From Lysobacter sp. (lineage in GTDB: Bacteria > Pseudomonadota > Gammaproteobacteria > Xanthomonadales > Xanthomonadaceae), in contig SSGH01000006.1 of assembly GCA_008015835.1 (NCBI GenBank), positions 1 to 64,000 on the forward strand: a stretch of DNA of 64,000 nucleotides, in the 5' to 3' direction. Positions 28,067 through 36,499 of the stretch are shown here, piece after piece. The translations under genes were made by a program, and so were the position numbers. Position 1 is the first letter of the stretch. The number at the start of each line of letters is the position of its first letter. The notes below the pieces were generated by a model. The model saw only the letters and a program-made list of their open reading frames with translations. It searched no databases and had not been told where the DNA came from.

Positions 28067-28969
28067 TTATGGGCTCGGCGGTTCCGGATCGCCGGTGAGC
28101 GTCCAGCAACCGCCGCGGTTTTCGAAACGGTAGGAATTGCCCTCGGACATGCCGTAGTCGAAGCGGACCATGCGCACGTTCGCGGACGGCGATTCGATCT
28201 TCACCGGCAGCGCGGCGGCGTCCACCGCGCCCTTGACGTCTTCGTGATGGAACGCGCCGTCGCGATACACCATGTCGAAATCGCGATATGCGTCCGCGGG
28301 CACGTACACCGTGCGCGACGCGTCGTTGCCTTCGGCATCGGTATAGAGCTCGCCGACTTCCACGACCGGCGCGGTGAACGCGCGTCGGGCGGCGGCATCG
28401 CTCGCGAAACGTTTCAGGAAGGCGTCGAAATCCTCGGCCGGGCAGGCCGCGGCGGCGGCCGTCGCGGCGGGGCGCAGATCCCACGAACGCACCGCGAACG
28501 TCGATTCTTCGCCCGACACATTCCAGCGCTCGTAAGGGCCATAGGCGCTGACGCGCAGACGTCGGCCGCTGGCCGGATCCACGAACCACAGCAGACACGC
28601 GCCGTCGCCGCTGCAGCTTTCGGTTTCCGGAAGCGCGCCGCAAACCGCCGCCGTGCCGCCGACGTTGTCCCAGCAAGCCGGATCGCGCAGCGGCGCCCAG
28701 CCGGCCGCGAGCACCGCCTCGCGCAGACGCGCGTAAGGCATGTCTTGCTTCAATCCGGCCATGAACGCCGGGGGCGCGTCCGGGGCGACGGCGACCGCCG
28801 CGGCCGGTCGCTCGGCCGGCGTTTTCGCGACCGCGGGCGCGGAGGCGGCGGGCGCGGCGACCGATTCCGGCGCTTGGCGGCAGGCGCCGAGCGAAACGAC
28901 GCCGACCGACAGGGCGAGGCCCAGGGCGATCTGGCGGAACGGTTGCGGGCGGCGAAGGAACTGCGTCAT
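28067..28969 (-). CDS. Putative immunity lipoprotein A
   Basis: A 300-aa lipoprotein precursor: the hydrophobic segment ALGLALSVGVVSLGAC ends in an LGAC lipobox with Cys at about 30. A Pro/Ala-rich spacer follows (to about 68), then a globular domain with several Cys (ACWDN, AVCGAL, SCSGDGACLLWF, AACPAEDF, GGCWTL). No known family was recognised. It is 111 nt upstream of effector A. In this order, T4SS effectors are paired with periplasmic lipoprotein inhibitors, so immunity is inferred. AGGAG lies just upstream of the ATG. Confidence 0.7.
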   Translation of the reverse strand: MTQFLRRPQPFRQIALGLALSVGVVSLGACRQAPESVAAPAASAPAVAKTPAERPAAAVAVAPDAPPAFMAGLKQDMPYARLREAVLAAGWAPLRDPACWDNVGGTAAVCGALPETESCSGDGACLLWFVDPASGRRLRVSAYGPYERWNVSGEESTFAVRSWDLRPAATAAAAACPAEDFDAFLKRFASDAAARRAFTAPVVEVGELYTDAEGNDASRTVYVPADAYRDFDMVYRDGAFHHEDVKGAVDAAALPVKIESPSANVRMVRFDYGMSEGNSYRFENRGGCWTLTGDPEPPSP

Positions 28970-29045
28970 GGGACTCCTCGAAATCGAAAGGGCAGCGGAA
29001 GCGACAGCATGCGCGAAGTCCAGGCTCCGCGCAGCCGCAGCCCCG

Positions 29046-29339
29046 TCAACCGCACGCGGTAGCGCGGGCGGGCCGTCCGAGAGAAAACGGGAGTGCGTCT
29101 TGGCGCGAGAAGGGCCTCATGCCCGGCGCGCATGCGGGGGAGCCAGCGCGCGCAACCGCGAAATTCGCGGACAGTCCCGTGGAAAAGCGGAGCGTCGAAC
29201 GTCCGGATACGCGCCGGCCCGCGCGCGAGACGCACGCAAGCGCGCCGCGAGGACGCTCGAAGAAAACCGATGGTGCCGAGACCCGAAGGCTCCGGCGATG
29301 TTCGGCAGTGGCCACTGCCCGCAAGCTCGTATCAGCCAT
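29046..29339 (-). CDS. Leader open frame of unit A, uncertain
   Basis: A 97-aa open frame starting MADTSLRAVATAEHRR, with AGAGG about 5 nt before its ATG. A second frame in the leader of unit B starts MADTRLRAVATAE and then diverges. The rest is Arg/Ala/Ser-rich and could be spurious. It may be a translated leader peptide or merely the coding shadow of a conserved DNA element containing the palindrome at 29304. Confidence 0.3.
   Translation of the reverse strand: MADTSLRAVATAEHRRSLRVSAPSVFFERPRGALACVSRAGRRVSGRSTLRFSTGLSANFAVARAGSPACAPGMRPFSRQDALPFSLGRPARATACG
29304..29319. promoter_or_regulatory. Palindrome GGCAGTGGCCACTGCC in leader A
   Basis: A perfect 16-bp palindrome upstream of the lipoprotein A gene, embedded in about 40 bp almost identical to the region at 32936-32951 upstream of lipoprotein B. 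It could be a protein-binding site or an RNA hairpin of the leader. Confidence 0.6.
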
Positions 29340-29561
29340 GACAACCTCTGAGGATACGATCGATCGAATTGTGGCGCCCTGGAGAGGCGCACGGGGACAT
29401 CGCATGGATTTCGCCCGATGGCGACCATCTTCCATAAGTCGCCCCCTGTCCGCAAGTGCGGCGAGGGCGCGGCTCGCCCGATTCGGGCGGGCCGAGACAC
29501 CGCGTTGGGGCCCCCGGCCTGAAGTGCGAAGGCCGAGATCGCGGCGAGCATCGAGCGCCCC

Positions 29562-29594
29562 AAAAACGATGGGCCGTCTTTCGACGGCCAATCG
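29562..29594 (-). terminator. Terminator of effector unit B
   Basis: The same hairpin as at 25368-25400 with one mismatch in the 12-bp stem, followed on the minus strand by TTTTT. It separates unit B from the leader of unit A. Confidence 0.88.
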
Positions 29595-29619
29595 AGTCGC
29601 ACGGAGGCGCTTGCACAAC

Positions 29620-29657
29620 GGAGGTTGACCGCTTGGAGGTTGCAGCGCTGGAGGTTG
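29620..29657. repeat. GGAGGTTG direct repeats, unit B
   Basis: Three GGAGGTTG copies starting at 29620, 29635 and 29650, an exact 15-nt period, just downstream of the effector B stop. On the transcribed strand they read CAACCTCC. Confidence 0.75.
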
Positions 29658-29666
29658 CGGGGTGGA

Positions 29667-31793
29667 TCAGACCGAGACCGACTTCGGTCGGGTCTGGGCG
29701 TCGTCTTTCTGGACCGGGGAATCGACCATCTCGTTGTTCCGCTGCGGATTGTTGTGCGGCGAGTGGGTCTGCTCGGACGCCTTCGAGTCGGCCATCTTGG
29801 TGCTCTGATCGACCGGCTGGTTCGCCGCCTGATTGGCGTCGATGAAAGCGCGTTTCGCGCCTTCCGCCCACGGGTCCGCTCCCTGCACCGCGATCAAGCC
29901 TTCGCCGTTCTTGCTGCGGGCGACGTGGTCGATCTGGGTGAGGCCGCTCAGCTTCGCGTCGGCGGCCAGCGCGCCGGCCGCGCGTTCGAGTTCTTCGCGC
30001 GACTTGAAGCCGCCGTTCGGCCCCAACTGCTCCAGATTCGACAAGGCCTGGTTGTACAGCTTGTTGTCCGGGTGCTTGGGATCGTTGATCTGAGGCGTCT
30101 GCGGCGCTTGCGGCGTCGGCGCGGCCGGCTCGCGGGGCGTGCGGTCGACCGGTTGTTCATGGCCCGCCGTATGCGCCGGCGTGCGCTCCGGCGTAGTGCG
30201 TTCCGTTTGCTCTTTGCGCGTCAGCGATTCGCCGACCTTATCCAACGTGGCGCGGTCGGCCACGCCGGTTTCCGGCAGGCCGTTGGCTTTCTGGAACGCC
30301 GCGACCGCCGCCTTGGTGTTGTCGCCGTAATCGCCGTCGACCTTCAGCGGCTTGCCGTCGGCGCCCTTGAAGCCCAACTCGTTGAGGCTGGTCTGGAAGC
30401 CGCGCACGTCCGGGCCCTTTTCGCCCGGCTGCAGTTGGCCGTCGGCCGCGGCATGACGCGTCATGCCCTTATCGACCAGACGCAGCGTTTCCTTGTCGGC
30501 CACGCCGGTGACCTTCAGGCCGTTTTCGCGCTGGAACTGTTCCACCGCTTGCTGCGTGCGGTCGCCGAAATCGCTATCGGGTTTCAGTTTCTTGCCCGCG
30601 GCGTCGGTGTAGCCCAGCTCGTTCAAGCGATTCTGCAGACCTTCCACTTGCGCGCCTTTATCGCCGTGCTTGAGCTCGGTCTTCGCGGCCGCCGGCGAAT
30701 CCAGATCCTTCGCGCCTTTCAGATACGGCATCGGGTCGACCGCTTCGCCGTTCTTGCGGATTTCGAAGTGCAGATGCGTATCGCCAGCCTTCGGCGTGTT
30801 GCCGGTGCGGCCCATCGTGCCGATTTGATCGCCCGGGTCGACCTTCTGACCTTCTTTGACGCCGATGGTGTTCAAGTGCATGTAGGTCGAGGTCAGGCCG
30901 TTGCCGTGATCGATGACCACCATGTTGCCGGCCGCGCCGTTGTTGGGCTTGACCGCGATCACCGTGCCGCCGCGGAACGCTTCGATCGGGTCGCCGACCT
31001 TGCCTTCGATATCGACGCCCTTGTGCGTGCGAGTGCCGCCGCCGCGCGACGTGCCGAACTCGCCGTGGCCTTCGCCGGGCTTGTCGGCATCGTTGATCTT
31101 GAAATTACCCGGGGCCGGCCAATTCGATTCGTTCTGCGCAGGCTTGGGCGACTGCCCGCCGCCGCCGGGGCTTTGCCCTTGCCCGCCTTGGCCGAGCGGC
31201 TGCACGCCCACTTCCGGAATGCTGATGTTCCGATACTTCGTATCCCAGTACTTGACGAAGGTTTCCGCCATTTGTTTGTCCGGGAGTTTCTTGAACTCGT
31301 CCATCGACATCCCGGTGATTTGCTGGATATCGCGAGACGACACGTTATTGAGCAGATGCGGCCGGGTATCGGAACGCGTGAAACTTCCGCCGCTGATCGC
31401 GGCCTGGATCGAGTGATAGCCGGCGGAGCCTTGTTGGTGGGCCATGTACATGTCCAACCCGTTCGGCTGCGGCTGACCGGACAGATACGGCTGGCCGGTT
31501 TTGTTGTGATGCGAAGTCAAATCGCGCTTGTTGTCCAAATACAACCGCGCCGCGGCGTCGGTGTTGGCGACCGCATCCAGCTCGCGTCCGGCGATGCCGT
31601 ACTGCGCGGCGGTGGACGGCACGAACTGGAACAAGCCCTTGGCGCCTTTCTCGCCGCGGCTGGCCTGCTCGTCGAATTTGCCGCCGGTTTCGATGTACGC
31701 GAATCGAAGGAAGTCGTCCTTGGGAATGCCGCGCTCTTGCGCCTCTTTCTGGATGATCCCCAGCACTTCTTGTTTCGAATAATCCCTAGCCAT
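29667..31793 (-). CDS. Putative T4SS effector B: lytic transglycosylase, M23 peptidase, XVIPCD-like tail
   Basis: A 708-aa protein with no signal peptide. In order: an SLT-type transglycosylase domain (about 10-135; IETGGKF with Glu35, GLFQFVPST 53-61); a Gly/Gln linker; a complete M23/LytM peptidase (about 240-355; HKGVD 257-261, HLHFE 340-344); two peptidoglycan-binding domains (about 375-440 and 460-525); a Pro-rich linker; and an XVIPCD-like domain (about 585-680; KHPDNKLYNQAL, GLTQIDHV, GLIAVQG). The last residues RPKSVSV match effector A. It likely cleaves both glycan and peptide bonds in target cells after T4SS delivery. Start 31793 has AGGGGG about 9 nt upstream. Confidence 0.87.
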   Translation of the reverse strand: MARDYSKQEVLGIIQKEAQERGIPKDDFLRFAYIETGGKFDEQASRGEKGAKGLFQFVPSTAAQYGIAGRELDAVANTDAAARLYLDNKRDLTSHHNKTGQPYLSGQPQPNGLDMYMAHQQGSAGYHSIQAAISGGSFTRSDTRPHLLNNVSSRDIQQITGMSMDEFKKLPDKQMAETFVKYWDTKYRNISIPEVGVQPLGQGGQGQSPGGGGQSPKPAQNESNWPAPGNFKINDADKPGEGHGEFGTSRGGGTRTHKGVDIEGKVGDPIEAFRGGTVIAVKPNNGAAGNMVVIDHGNGLTSTYMHLNTIGVKEGQKVDPGDQIGTMGRTGNTPKAGDTHLHFEIRKNGEAVDPMPYLKGAKDLDSPAAAKTELKHGDKGAQVEGLQNRLNELGYTDAAGKKLKPDSDFGDRTQQAVEQFQRENGLKVTGVADKETLRLVDKGMTRHAAADGQLQPGEKGPDVRGFQTSLNELGFKGADGKPLKVDGDYGDNTKAAVAAFQKANGLPETGVADRATLDKVGESLTRKEQTERTTPERTPAHTAGHEQPVDRTPREPAAPTPQAPQTPQINDPKHPDNKLYNQALSNLEQLGPNGGFKSREELERAAGALAADAKLSGLTQIDHVARSKNGEGLIAVQGADPWAEGAKRAFIDANQAANQPVDQSTKMADSKASEQTHSPHNNPQRNNEMVDSPVQKDDAQTRPKSVSV

Positions 31794-31848
31794 ACGAATA
31801 ACCCCCTTCGATTGTCGATTGTGCGGTGCGGACGGTGCGAACAGCGAT

Positions 31849-32748
31849 TTACTTCTGCGATTCTCGGTACTCGCCGGATTCGGCCGAGTAGACGTAACGG
31901 ACGGCGTCCGCGGCCCCGAGCGTGCGCGCCCGGCCATCGTTTCCGAGCGTGGTTCCCGAGCGAATCACCGAAATATCCGGGAATCCGGTCTGCGCGTTCG
32001 CTGCGAACTTCAATTCGCCCGCGCTCGCCGTACAGGCGGCGCCGGATACGGTCTTGCCTTCGTCGGTGCAGCCGGCATCGTCGTTTTCGCCGGTGTAAAT
32101 GCTGCCGACATAAGTCCACGCGTTCGCGGCCGAATCGAACGCGAAGACTTCGGCCGTATGCATTTCCACGCCGCCCATCTCGGTATGCCATGCGGGCACG
32201 GCGAGCAGATAGCGCGCGGCGTCGGAGAATTCGGCGGCCGCGTCGTCGTCCGTTTCGACGACGGGGGCTTGATCGTTCGCGCCGAAGCGGCCGATGTCCT
32301 TGGCGGTCGAGAGCTTTCGCCATTCGGAGCCGTCCAAGACGTAAGTGACCTGCGAGATCGACACCGCGCCTTCCGGCGCATCGCTGCGATCCTCCGCCGT
32401 CGGCGCCGGTTCGACCAACGAGGACGCGAAACCGACGCGATAGCGACGATCGCCCAGTCGGAAGGTACGCCCGAACCAGAATTCCCCGGCCTTGGCGTCA
32501 CCGTAGATGTCGGCGAGCACGCGGTCGCCGGACGGCGCGGGAGGCGCGGCGTCTTCCGCCTGCGGCGCAGGCGCGGTTGGCGCGGCGGCGGCAGTAGCCT
32601 CGGGTGCGGCTTGCGGCGCTTTCTCGTTTTTGCACCCGGAAAGCGCGGCGAACGAACAGGCGACGAACGCGACGGCCCACAGACGCCGCAGCACCCACGC
32701 TTGCGGGGTCCGGATCGGTCGGCGTTCGCTGTCGATGGTGATCTTCAT
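31849..32748 (-). CDS. Putative immunity lipoprotein B
   Basis: A 299-aa lipoprotein precursor with a basic N-terminus, the hydrophobic stretch WAVAFVACSFAALSGC with an LSGC lipobox (Cys about 39), an Ala/Pro-rich spacer to about 70, and a soluble domain with a Cys pair (DDAGCTDEGKTVSGAAC). Apart from lipobox and spacer it shows little visible likeness to lipoprotein A, as expected if each inhibits a different enzyme. It lies 55 nt upstream of effector B. Start 32748 is preferred; an in-frame ATG at 32844 would lengthen the leader unusually. Confidence 0.68.
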   Translation of the reverse strand: MKITIDSERRPIRTPQAWVLRRLWAVAFVACSFAALSGCKNEKAPQAAPEATAAAAPTAPAPQAEDAAPPAPSGDRVLADIYGDAKAGEFWFGRTFRLGDRRYRVGFASSLVEPAPTAEDRSDAPEGAVSISQVTYVLDGSEWRKLSTAKDIGRFGANDQAPVVETDDDAAAEFSDAARYLLAVPAWHTEMGGVEMHTAEVFAFDSAANAWTYVGSIYTGENDDAGCTDEGKTVSGAACTASAGELKFAANAQTGFPDISVIRSGTTLGNDGRARTLGAADAVRYVYSAESGEYRESQK

Positions 32749-32770
32749 ATGCCCTTGTCGATGTCGAAAT

Positions 32771-32971
32771 TCATCCAGCGCCGATCCGCCGGCGAGATCG
32801 GCGGACAGGCGTACGAGAGAGGAGAGGGACCGATCCGAAGGCATATGCGCGCACCGCGCGCATCGGGCCGCCCCGGGCGACGCGGCGTTCCGCGTCTGGG
32901 ACTCCCCGGCCGACGATGGAACGCCGGCATGTTTCGGCAGTGGCCACTGCCCGCAGTCTCGTATCAGCCAT
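32771..32971 (-). CDS. Leader open frame of unit B, uncertain
   Basis: A 66-aa frame starting MADTRLRAVATAE with AGAGG about 7 nt upstream, parallel to the frame in unit A but diverging after residue 13. It is Arg-rich and has no recognisable domain. Whether it is translated is unknown. Confidence 0.3.
   Translation of the reverse strand: MADTRLRAVATAETCRRSIVGRGVPDAERRVARGGPMRAVRAYAFGSVPLLSRTPVRRSRRRIGAG
32936..32951. promoter_or_regulatory. Palindrome GGCAGTGGCCACTGCC in leader B
   Basis: An identical perfect palindrome to that at 29304-29319, located 188 nt upstream of lipoprotein B. Flanking bases CGTATCAGCCATGA on its right are also shared. Confidence 0.6.
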
Positions 32972-33076
32972 GAAACGCCTCTGATGGATACGACTGAGAT
33001 TCAAATTGTAGGCGCTTCACCGAGGCGGGCGCCGAGCGTCGGGCGGCTCCACGAGCCTCCGACGACCTTGCTTAAA

Positions 33077-33107
33077 GGTATACCACGAAACCTTCGCAGC
33101 CCGTCAA
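33077..33107 (-). promoter_or_regulatory. Possible promoter of effector unit B
   Basis: On the minus strand TTGACG (33107-33102) and TATACC (33082-33077) are 19 nt apart, upstream of leader B. The spacing is slightly long. The rest of 32972-33252 shows no gene. Confidence 0.35.
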
Positions 33108-33252
33108 CCGCACCGCGCCGCGGCGATTCGGTCGCAATGAAATCAGCGACTTGAGCCCGAAACTCTCGCGCGAACGCCGACTCGCCGAAGCGGACTCGCC
33201 GCATTCGCGACCAATCCAGCCGAGGCGGCCGGGTCGCTCGTCCGGGCGCCGC

Positions 33253-34383
33253 TCAGCGCACCTCGGCCACTTCCACCCCATCCAAACCCGCCGACAACGT
33301 CCGGGCGTCGCCGCCCTGGGCCAGTTTGATCTTGAGGCGGACTTCGTTCTGCGAGTCGGCATAACGCAGGGCGTCTTCGTAGGTGATCTCGCCGGCTTGG
33401 TACAGCTCGAACAAGGCCTGATCGAAGGTCTTCATGCCCAAGTTGGTGGACTCCTTCATCACTTCCTTGAGCTTGTGGATCTCGCCGTCGCGGATGTAGT
33501 CCTGCACCAGCGGGGTGCCGAGCAGGATTTCCATCGCCACCTTGCGGCCCTTGCCGTCCGGGGTCGGGATGAGCTGCTGCGCGACCACGCCCTTGAGGTT
33601 GAGCGAGAGGTCCATCAACAACTGGCCGCGACGGTCTTCGGGGAAGAAGTTGATGATGCGGTCCATCGCCTGATTGGCGTTGTTGGCATGCAGCGTGCAC
33701 AGCACCAAGTGGCCGGTTTCGGCGAAGGCGATGGCGTAGTCCATGCCTTCGCGAGTGCGCACCTCGCCGATCATGATCACGTCCGGCGCTTGGCGCAGGG
33801 TGTTCTTCAGCGCGTTCTCCCAACTGTCGGTGTCGATGCCGACTTCGCGCTGGGTGATGATGCAGCCTTCGTGTTTGTGCACGAATTCGATCGGGTCTTC
33901 GATGGTGATGATGTGCCCGGTGGAATTCATGTTGCGGTAACCGATCATCGCCGCCAGCGAGGTCGATTTACCGGTGCCGGTGGCGCCGACGAAGATGATG
34001 ATGCCGCGCTTGGTCATCGCCAGGGTTTTGATGATCGGCGGCAGCGCAAGTTCTTCGACGGTCGGAATCTTCGATTCGATGCGGCGCAGCACCATGCCGA
34101 CTTGGTTGCGCTGGTAGAAGCACGAGACGCGGAAGCGGCCGACGCCGGAGACGCCGATCGCGAAGTTGCACTCGTGCGTTTTTTCGAATTCCTCGCGCTG
34201 CTGCGGCGTCATCACGTTCAGCACCAGATCGCGGCTTTGCTGCGGCGTCAGCGGGTTCTGGGTGATCGGCGCCAACTTGCCGTGGACTTTCATCGACGGC
34301 GGCATGCCGGCGGTGATGAATAAGTCCGACGCCTTTTGGTGCGCCATCAGCTTGAGATAGGAGGTGAAGTCGATGGTGCTCAT
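33253..34383 (-). CDS. pilU: Type IV pilus retraction ATPase-like protein PilU
   Basis: A 376-aa secretion-type ATPase needed with PilT for pilus retraction and twitching. Walker A GATGTGKST, Asp-box IITIEDPIEFVH, Walker B VIMIGEVR and the His-box TLHANNANQAMDRI are present. PilU is distinguished from PilT by the longer C-terminus and the MSTIDFTSYLKLMAHQKASDLFIT start. It lies 150 nt downstream of pilT on the same strand. Confidence 0.95.
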   Translation of the reverse strand: MSTIDFTSYLKLMAHQKASDLFITAGMPPSMKVHGKLAPITQNPLTPQQSRDLVLNVMTPQQREEFEKTHECNFAIGVSGVGRFRVSCFYQRNQVGMVLRRIESKIPTVEELALPPIIKTLAMTKRGIIIFVGATGTGKSTSLAAMIGYRNMNSTGHIITIEDPIEFVHKHEGCIITQREVGIDTDSWENALKNTLRQAPDVIMIGEVRTREGMDYAIAFAETGHLVLCTLHANNANQAMDRIINFFPEDRRGQLLMDLSLNLKGVVAQQLIPTPDGKGRKVAMEILLGTPLVQDYIRDGEIHKLKEVMKESTNLGMKTFDQALFELYQAGEITYEDALRYADSQNEVRLKIKLAQGGDARTLSAGLDGVEVAEVR

Positions 34384-34533
34384 GGTGCGCTCCCTCGGAG
34401 GCGGGAATCGGGGATGGAGATTCGGCGGCGGTGCGAAGCCGGAAGGCCGGAAATCCGGGACGGAGAACCGGCAACCGTCGGCACGCGCGATCGTCGCGCT
34501 CGGCCTCGGGTCGCTCGCGTCCCGGCGGCCGGC

Positions 34534-35571
34534 TTATTCGAACAACCGCTTTTCTTTCGCGTAGATCTTCGCCTGCTGGCGGGTGATGAGGCTGCGCTTG
34601 ACCAGATCCTGCAGATGCTGGTCGAGGGTCATCATCCCGTAGTTCTGGCCGGTCTGAATCGACGAATACATCTGCGCGACCTTGTCCTCGCGGATCAGGT
34701 TACGGATCGCGGGCGTGCCGACCATGATTTCCCAGGCCGCGGTGCGGCCGCCGCCGACTTTCTTCAGCAGCGCCTGCGAGATCACCGCGCGCAAGCTTTC
34801 CGACAGCATCGAGCGCACCATCGGTTTTTCGCCGGCGGGGAACACGTCGATGATGCGGTCGATGGTCTTGGCCGCCGAGCTGGTATGCAGGGTGCCGAAC
34901 ACCAAGTGGCCGGTTTCGGCGGCGGTCAGCGCGAGGCGGATGGTTTCCAGGTCGCGCAACTCGCCGACGAGGATGTAGTCGGGGTCTTCGCGCAGCGCCG
35001 AGCGCAAGGCCTCGTTGAAGCCATGGGTGTCGCGATGCACTTCGCGCTGGTTGATCAGGCACTTCTGCGAGGTGTGCACGAATTCGATCGGGTCTTCGAC
35101 CGACAGAATGTGCGCGTACTCGTTCTTGTTGATGTGATCGAGCATCGCCGCCAGCGTGGTGGACTTGCCCGAACCGGTCGGGCCGGTCACCAGAATCAAG
35201 CCCTGCGGCTGGTCGATCAGTTCCTTGAAGATCGGCGGGCAGCCCAGGTCTTCGAGGGTCAGCACTTCCGAGGGAATGGTACGGAACACCGCACCCGCGC
35301 CGCGGTTCTGGTTGAAGGCGTTGACGCGGAAGCGAGCGAGGCCCGGGATCTCGAACGAGAAGTCGACTTCGAGGAATTCTTCGTAGTCGCGACGCTGCTT
35401 GTCCGACATGATGTCGTAGACCAGCGAGTGGACCTGTTTGTGGTCCAGCGCCGGGATATTGATGCGGCGCACGTCGCCGTCGACCCGGATCATCGGCGGC
35501 AAGCCGGCCGACAGGTGCAGGTCGGAGGCTTTGTTCTTGACCGAGAATGCCAGAAGTTCGGCGATATCCAT
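34534..35571 (-). CDS. pilT: Type IV pilus retraction ATPase PilT
   Basis: A 345-aa hexameric ATPase that drives pilin disassembly at the inner membrane. Walker A GPTGSGKST, ILSVEDPIEFVH, Walker B ILVGELRD, His-box GTLHTSSAAKTIDRIID and the AIRNLIRE motif needed for retraction are all seen. A TATACT -10-like box lies upstream on the minus strand (35616-35611). It is divergent from yggS. Confidence 0.96.
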   Translation of the reverse strand: MDIAELLAFSVKNKASDLHLSAGLPPMIRVDGDVRRINIPALDHKQVHSLVYDIMSDKQRRDYEEFLEVDFSFEIPGLARFRVNAFNQNRGAGAVFRTIPSEVLTLEDLGCPPIFKELIDQPQGLILVTGPTGSGKSTTLAAMLDHINKNEYAHILSVEDPIEFVHTSQKCLINQREVHRDTHGFNEALRSALREDPDYILVGELRDLETIRLALTAAETGHLVFGTLHTSSAAKTIDRIIDVFPAGEKPMVRSMLSESLRAVISQALLKKVGGGRTAAWEIMVGTPAIRNLIREDKVAQMYSSIQTGQNYGMMTLDQHLQDLVKRSLITRQQAKIYAKEKRLFE

Positions 35572-35746
35572 GCAAGCTCCCCGCGTTGCGTAATTTGAAA
35601 AACCGGGCCGAGTATAGCCCCGTCTCCGGCCGGGGGCGTGTGATGGCCTTTACACTGTGACGGCGCGCCGCCGACCGCACCGACGGCCCGCACCCAGACC
35701 GCACGCCGCCCTCCGCATCGCCGCACGCCACCGCACGAGCCCACGC

Positions 35747-36499
35747 ATGCCCGCTTCGCCGATCGCCGACACCGCGACCTCCCCGACCCGCGAAGACGCG
35801 CTGGCGACGATCCTGCGCGGCATCGCCGCAGCCAGCGCGGCCGCGGGCCGATCCGTTCCGGCGCGCCTGCTCGCGGTGAGCAAGACCCGCGGCGCGGACG
35901 AGATCGCCGCGCTCGCGGCCGCCTGGGCCGCGCGCGGCGAACGCCTTCTGGCCTTCGGCGAGAACTACGTGCAGGAAGCGCTGACCAAACGCCCCGCCCT
36001 GGCCGATTCGACGTTGGAATGGCATCTGATCGGCCATCTGCAGTCGAACAAGGCCAAGGACGCGGCCGCCGCGTTCGACTGGGTGCAGACGGTGGACCGC
36101 TCCAAACTGATCGCCGCGCTCGCCGCGCATCGGCCGCCGGAGCGCCCGCCGCTGAACGTGCTGATCCAGGTGAACATCGACGACGAATCCAGCAAGCACG
36201 GCTGCGCGCCCGACGCGGTGGACGCACTGGCCGCCGCCATCGCCGCCGAACCGCGACTGCGGCTGCGCGGCCTGATGGCGATTCCCGCCCCCGACCCGGA
36301 CATGAGCCGGCGACGTGAGGCCTTCCGTCGCATGCGCGACCTATACGACGCGCTGGCGGCGCGCTACCCGTCGGTCGACACCCTCTCGATGGGCATGAGC
36401 GAGGACTACGCGCTCGCCATCGCCGAAGGCGCCACGCTGGTGCGCGTCGGCACCGCGCTGTTCGGCCCCCGTCCCGCTCAGCAGAAGCTCACGCCATGA
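35747..36499 (+). CDS. YggS family PLP-homeostasis protein
   Basis: A 250-aa protein with an alanine-racemase-like TIM barrel. PLP-lysine motif LLAVSKTRG, then FGENYVQEA, EWHLIGHLQSNK, LIQVNIDDESSKHG, RGLMAIP and SMGMSEDYALAIAEGATLVRVGTALFG. The family maintains free PLP levels. The yggS-proC neighbourhood beside pilT is conserved in gammaproteobacteria. Its stop overlaps the next ATG. Confidence 0.93.
   Translation: MPASPIADTATSPTREDALATILRGIAAASAAAGRSVPARLLAVSKTRGADEIAALAAAWAARGERLLAFGENYVQEALTKRPALADSTLEWHLIGHLQSNKAKDAAAAFDWVQTVDRSKLIAALAAHRPPERPPLNVLIQVNIDDESSKHGCAPDAVDALAAAIAAEPRLRLRGLMAIPAPDPDMSRRREAFRRMRDLYDALAARYPSVDTLSMGMSEDYALAIAEGATLVRVGTALFGPRPAQQKLTP

Noticed and set aside
29625..32348. 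Long plus-strand open frame opposite effector B
   Set aside because: No start signals or domains; it is the antisense of the well-supported effector and lipoprotein genes.
25368..33005. Prophage lysis module
   Set aside because: The hydrolases carry XVIPCD-like tails and lipoprotein partners, and no holin, portal, terminase or tail genes are nearby.
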